This document shows, in pieces, positions 63,300 through 64,000 of a stretch of 64,000 nucleotides of DNA; the stretch's first letter is position 1, and each line of letters opens with the position of its first letter. The DNA lies in the NCBI RefSeq assembly GCF_003052265.1, contig NZ_QANS01000003.1, forward strand, positions 620,001-684,000, in the 5' to 3' direction. Made by a program: the position numbers and the translations under genes. This DNA comes from Stenotrophobium rhamnosiphilum. GTDB lineage: Bacteria; Pseudomonadota; Gammaproteobacteria; Nevskiales; Nevskiaceae. Below the pieces are notes generated by a model. The model made no database searches, had not been told where the DNA came from, and worked only from the letters and a program-made list of their open reading frames with translations.

Positions 63300-63520
63300 T
63301 CTCTTAGTGAGATCTTTTAATAATGGAATTGGACCCTCGCCAACCTAACATAAGGTCTCACATGCTCCCAGCCAGAGATTTGGCTCTAGCGGCAGGGGGT
63401 TACGGCGCGATAGTACTTGCCATAAACCAGTCCGCCGCGACATCCTCTGCGGACTATTAAATGTGCAGCCTCAGCCTAGGGCTGCCACTGAACGCTCACC
63501 CATGAGCGCAAACTGAAACG
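63300..63520. other. Divergent intergenic region, LVIVD operon / AraC gene
   Basis: 220 bp with a perfect 7 bp dyad AGTCCGC...GCGGACT (63429-63455). It is a possible operator of the divergent AraC-type regulator; nothing else recognisable. Confidence 0.4.
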
Positions 63521-64000
63521 ATGAAACAGACCGCCACCGCACTCACTAGCTGGGCCAAAGCCATCCGCAAGGCACTGGATGCCGCTGGCGTGGACAGCGC
63601 GCGGCTGTTCGTTGAGGCGGGACTGGACCGGGCGGCGCTTGATGATCCCAATGCGCGTTATGCCGTTGATGCCACCACACGACTTTGGCGCTTGGCCGTC
63701 GCCGCCACAGCCGACGAAGCCTTTGGCCTGACCGTCGCGCGTTACGTCAACCAAACCACCTTCCACGCGCTCGGCTATTCACTCACCGCCAGCACCACAC
63801 TGCGCGAAGCCTTTGAGCGCATGTTGCGTTACTTCCGCTTGGTCACCGACGCCGCCGATCTAACCTTTGAACTCGATGGTGATCGCTATCGCTTCGCCAT
63901 CTGCCCACCAGAAGGCGGCGCACAGCCCGCTCCGGAAGCGATTGATGCATTCGCTTTGTTAGTGGTGCGTTTGTGCCGCGGTTTGTATCGCCGCGAATTC
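63521..64000 (+). CDS. AraC-family regulator, N-terminal part (cut by window edge)
   Basis: 160 codons open to the right edge. WAKAIRKALDAAGVDSARLF, then TTRLWRLAVAATADEAFGLTVA and TFHALGYSLTASTTLREAFERMLRYFRLV match the 'arabinose-binding-like' N-terminal domain (PF12625 type) found in OruR/ArgR-like AraC regulators. The C-terminal HTH is outside. Divergent from the LVIVD lipoproteins, which it may control. Confidence 0.82.
   Translation, partial: MKQTATALTSWAKAIRKALDAAGVDSARLFVEAGLDRAALDDPNARYAVDATTRLWRLAVAATADEAFGLTVARYVNQTTFHALGYSLTASTTLREAFERMLRYFRLVTDAADLTFELDGDRYRFAICPPEGGAQPAPEAIDAFALLVVRLCRGLYRREF

Overview
The window looks like a chromosomal segment of a moderately GC-rich gammaproteobacterium. 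The evidence is the trxA-rho pair divergent from an rhlB-type helicase, the cox/surf1/ctaA/ctaB block, RlmJ and CrbSR-type acetate signalling. A Nevskiales/Xanthomonadales-like host is my best guess, from gene content and from the repeats between ctaB and rhlB; this placement is inference. Both ends cut genes: a MerR regulator on the left and an AraC-type regulator on the right. No rRNA, tRNA or CRISPR array was seen.

Layout. 1-2.7 kb: merR (partial), ubiA, a secreted-type esterase and comF. 2.9-6.1 kb: biotin operon bioB-bioF-(small membrane protein)-bioD, tightly overlapped, without bioC, bioH or bioA. 6.1-14.9 kb: complete aa3-type cytochrome c oxidase locus (coxB with fused cytochrome c, coxA, a 46-residue peptide, ctaG, coxC, then surf1, a Sco-like protein, ctaA, ctaB). 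It is preceded by a candidate structured leader RNA ending in a terminator. 14.9-15.8 kb: an inverted pair of ~245 bp repeats. 15.8-19.3 kb: rhlB, trxA, rho. 19.4-30.1 kb: an acetate/monocarboxylate block made of acs, a DapB-like dehydrogenase, an MHS transporter, a CrbS-type symporter-kinase, a CrbR-type regulator and a DcaP-like porin. The transporter/kinase intergenic region and the porin promoter share a GAC-TTTR-GTC palindrome. 30.2-45.3 kb: rlmJ, a NUDIX hydrolase, a lipoprotein phosphoesterase, TPP-riboswitch thiC, two unrelated isocitrate dehydrogenases, a GIY-YIG gene framed by palindromic repeats, a CorA-like transporter, a DHA2 efflux pump, MAPEG, DUF938 and YchJ-like genes. 45.3-51.7 kb: SRPBCC, DoxX, lipoprotein hydrolase, pirin, DoxX, azoR and a divergent LysR regulator. 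51.7-56.5 kb: a Fur-box-preceded iron-uptake operon whose TonB receptor carries a frameshift. 56.5-59.2 kb: a fatty-acid desaturase and a large membrane protein. 59.3-60.25 kb: a small integron cassette array (attC sites, no integrase). 60.3-63.3 kb: tandem LVIVD-type lipoproteins.

How it fits together. Much of the window is aerobic energy metabolism. Ubiquinone synthesis and heme A/O synthesis sit with the terminal oxidase. Acetate activation and its probable two-component control sit with an outer-membrane porin and an inner-membrane transporter. Two isocitrate dehydrogenases mark the TCA/glyoxylate branch point. The parts least explained by standard annotation are the attC array at 59.3-60.25 kb, the palindrome-framed GIY-YIG gene at 37.8-38.3 kb, the shared acetate-block operator and the leader RNA before coxB.
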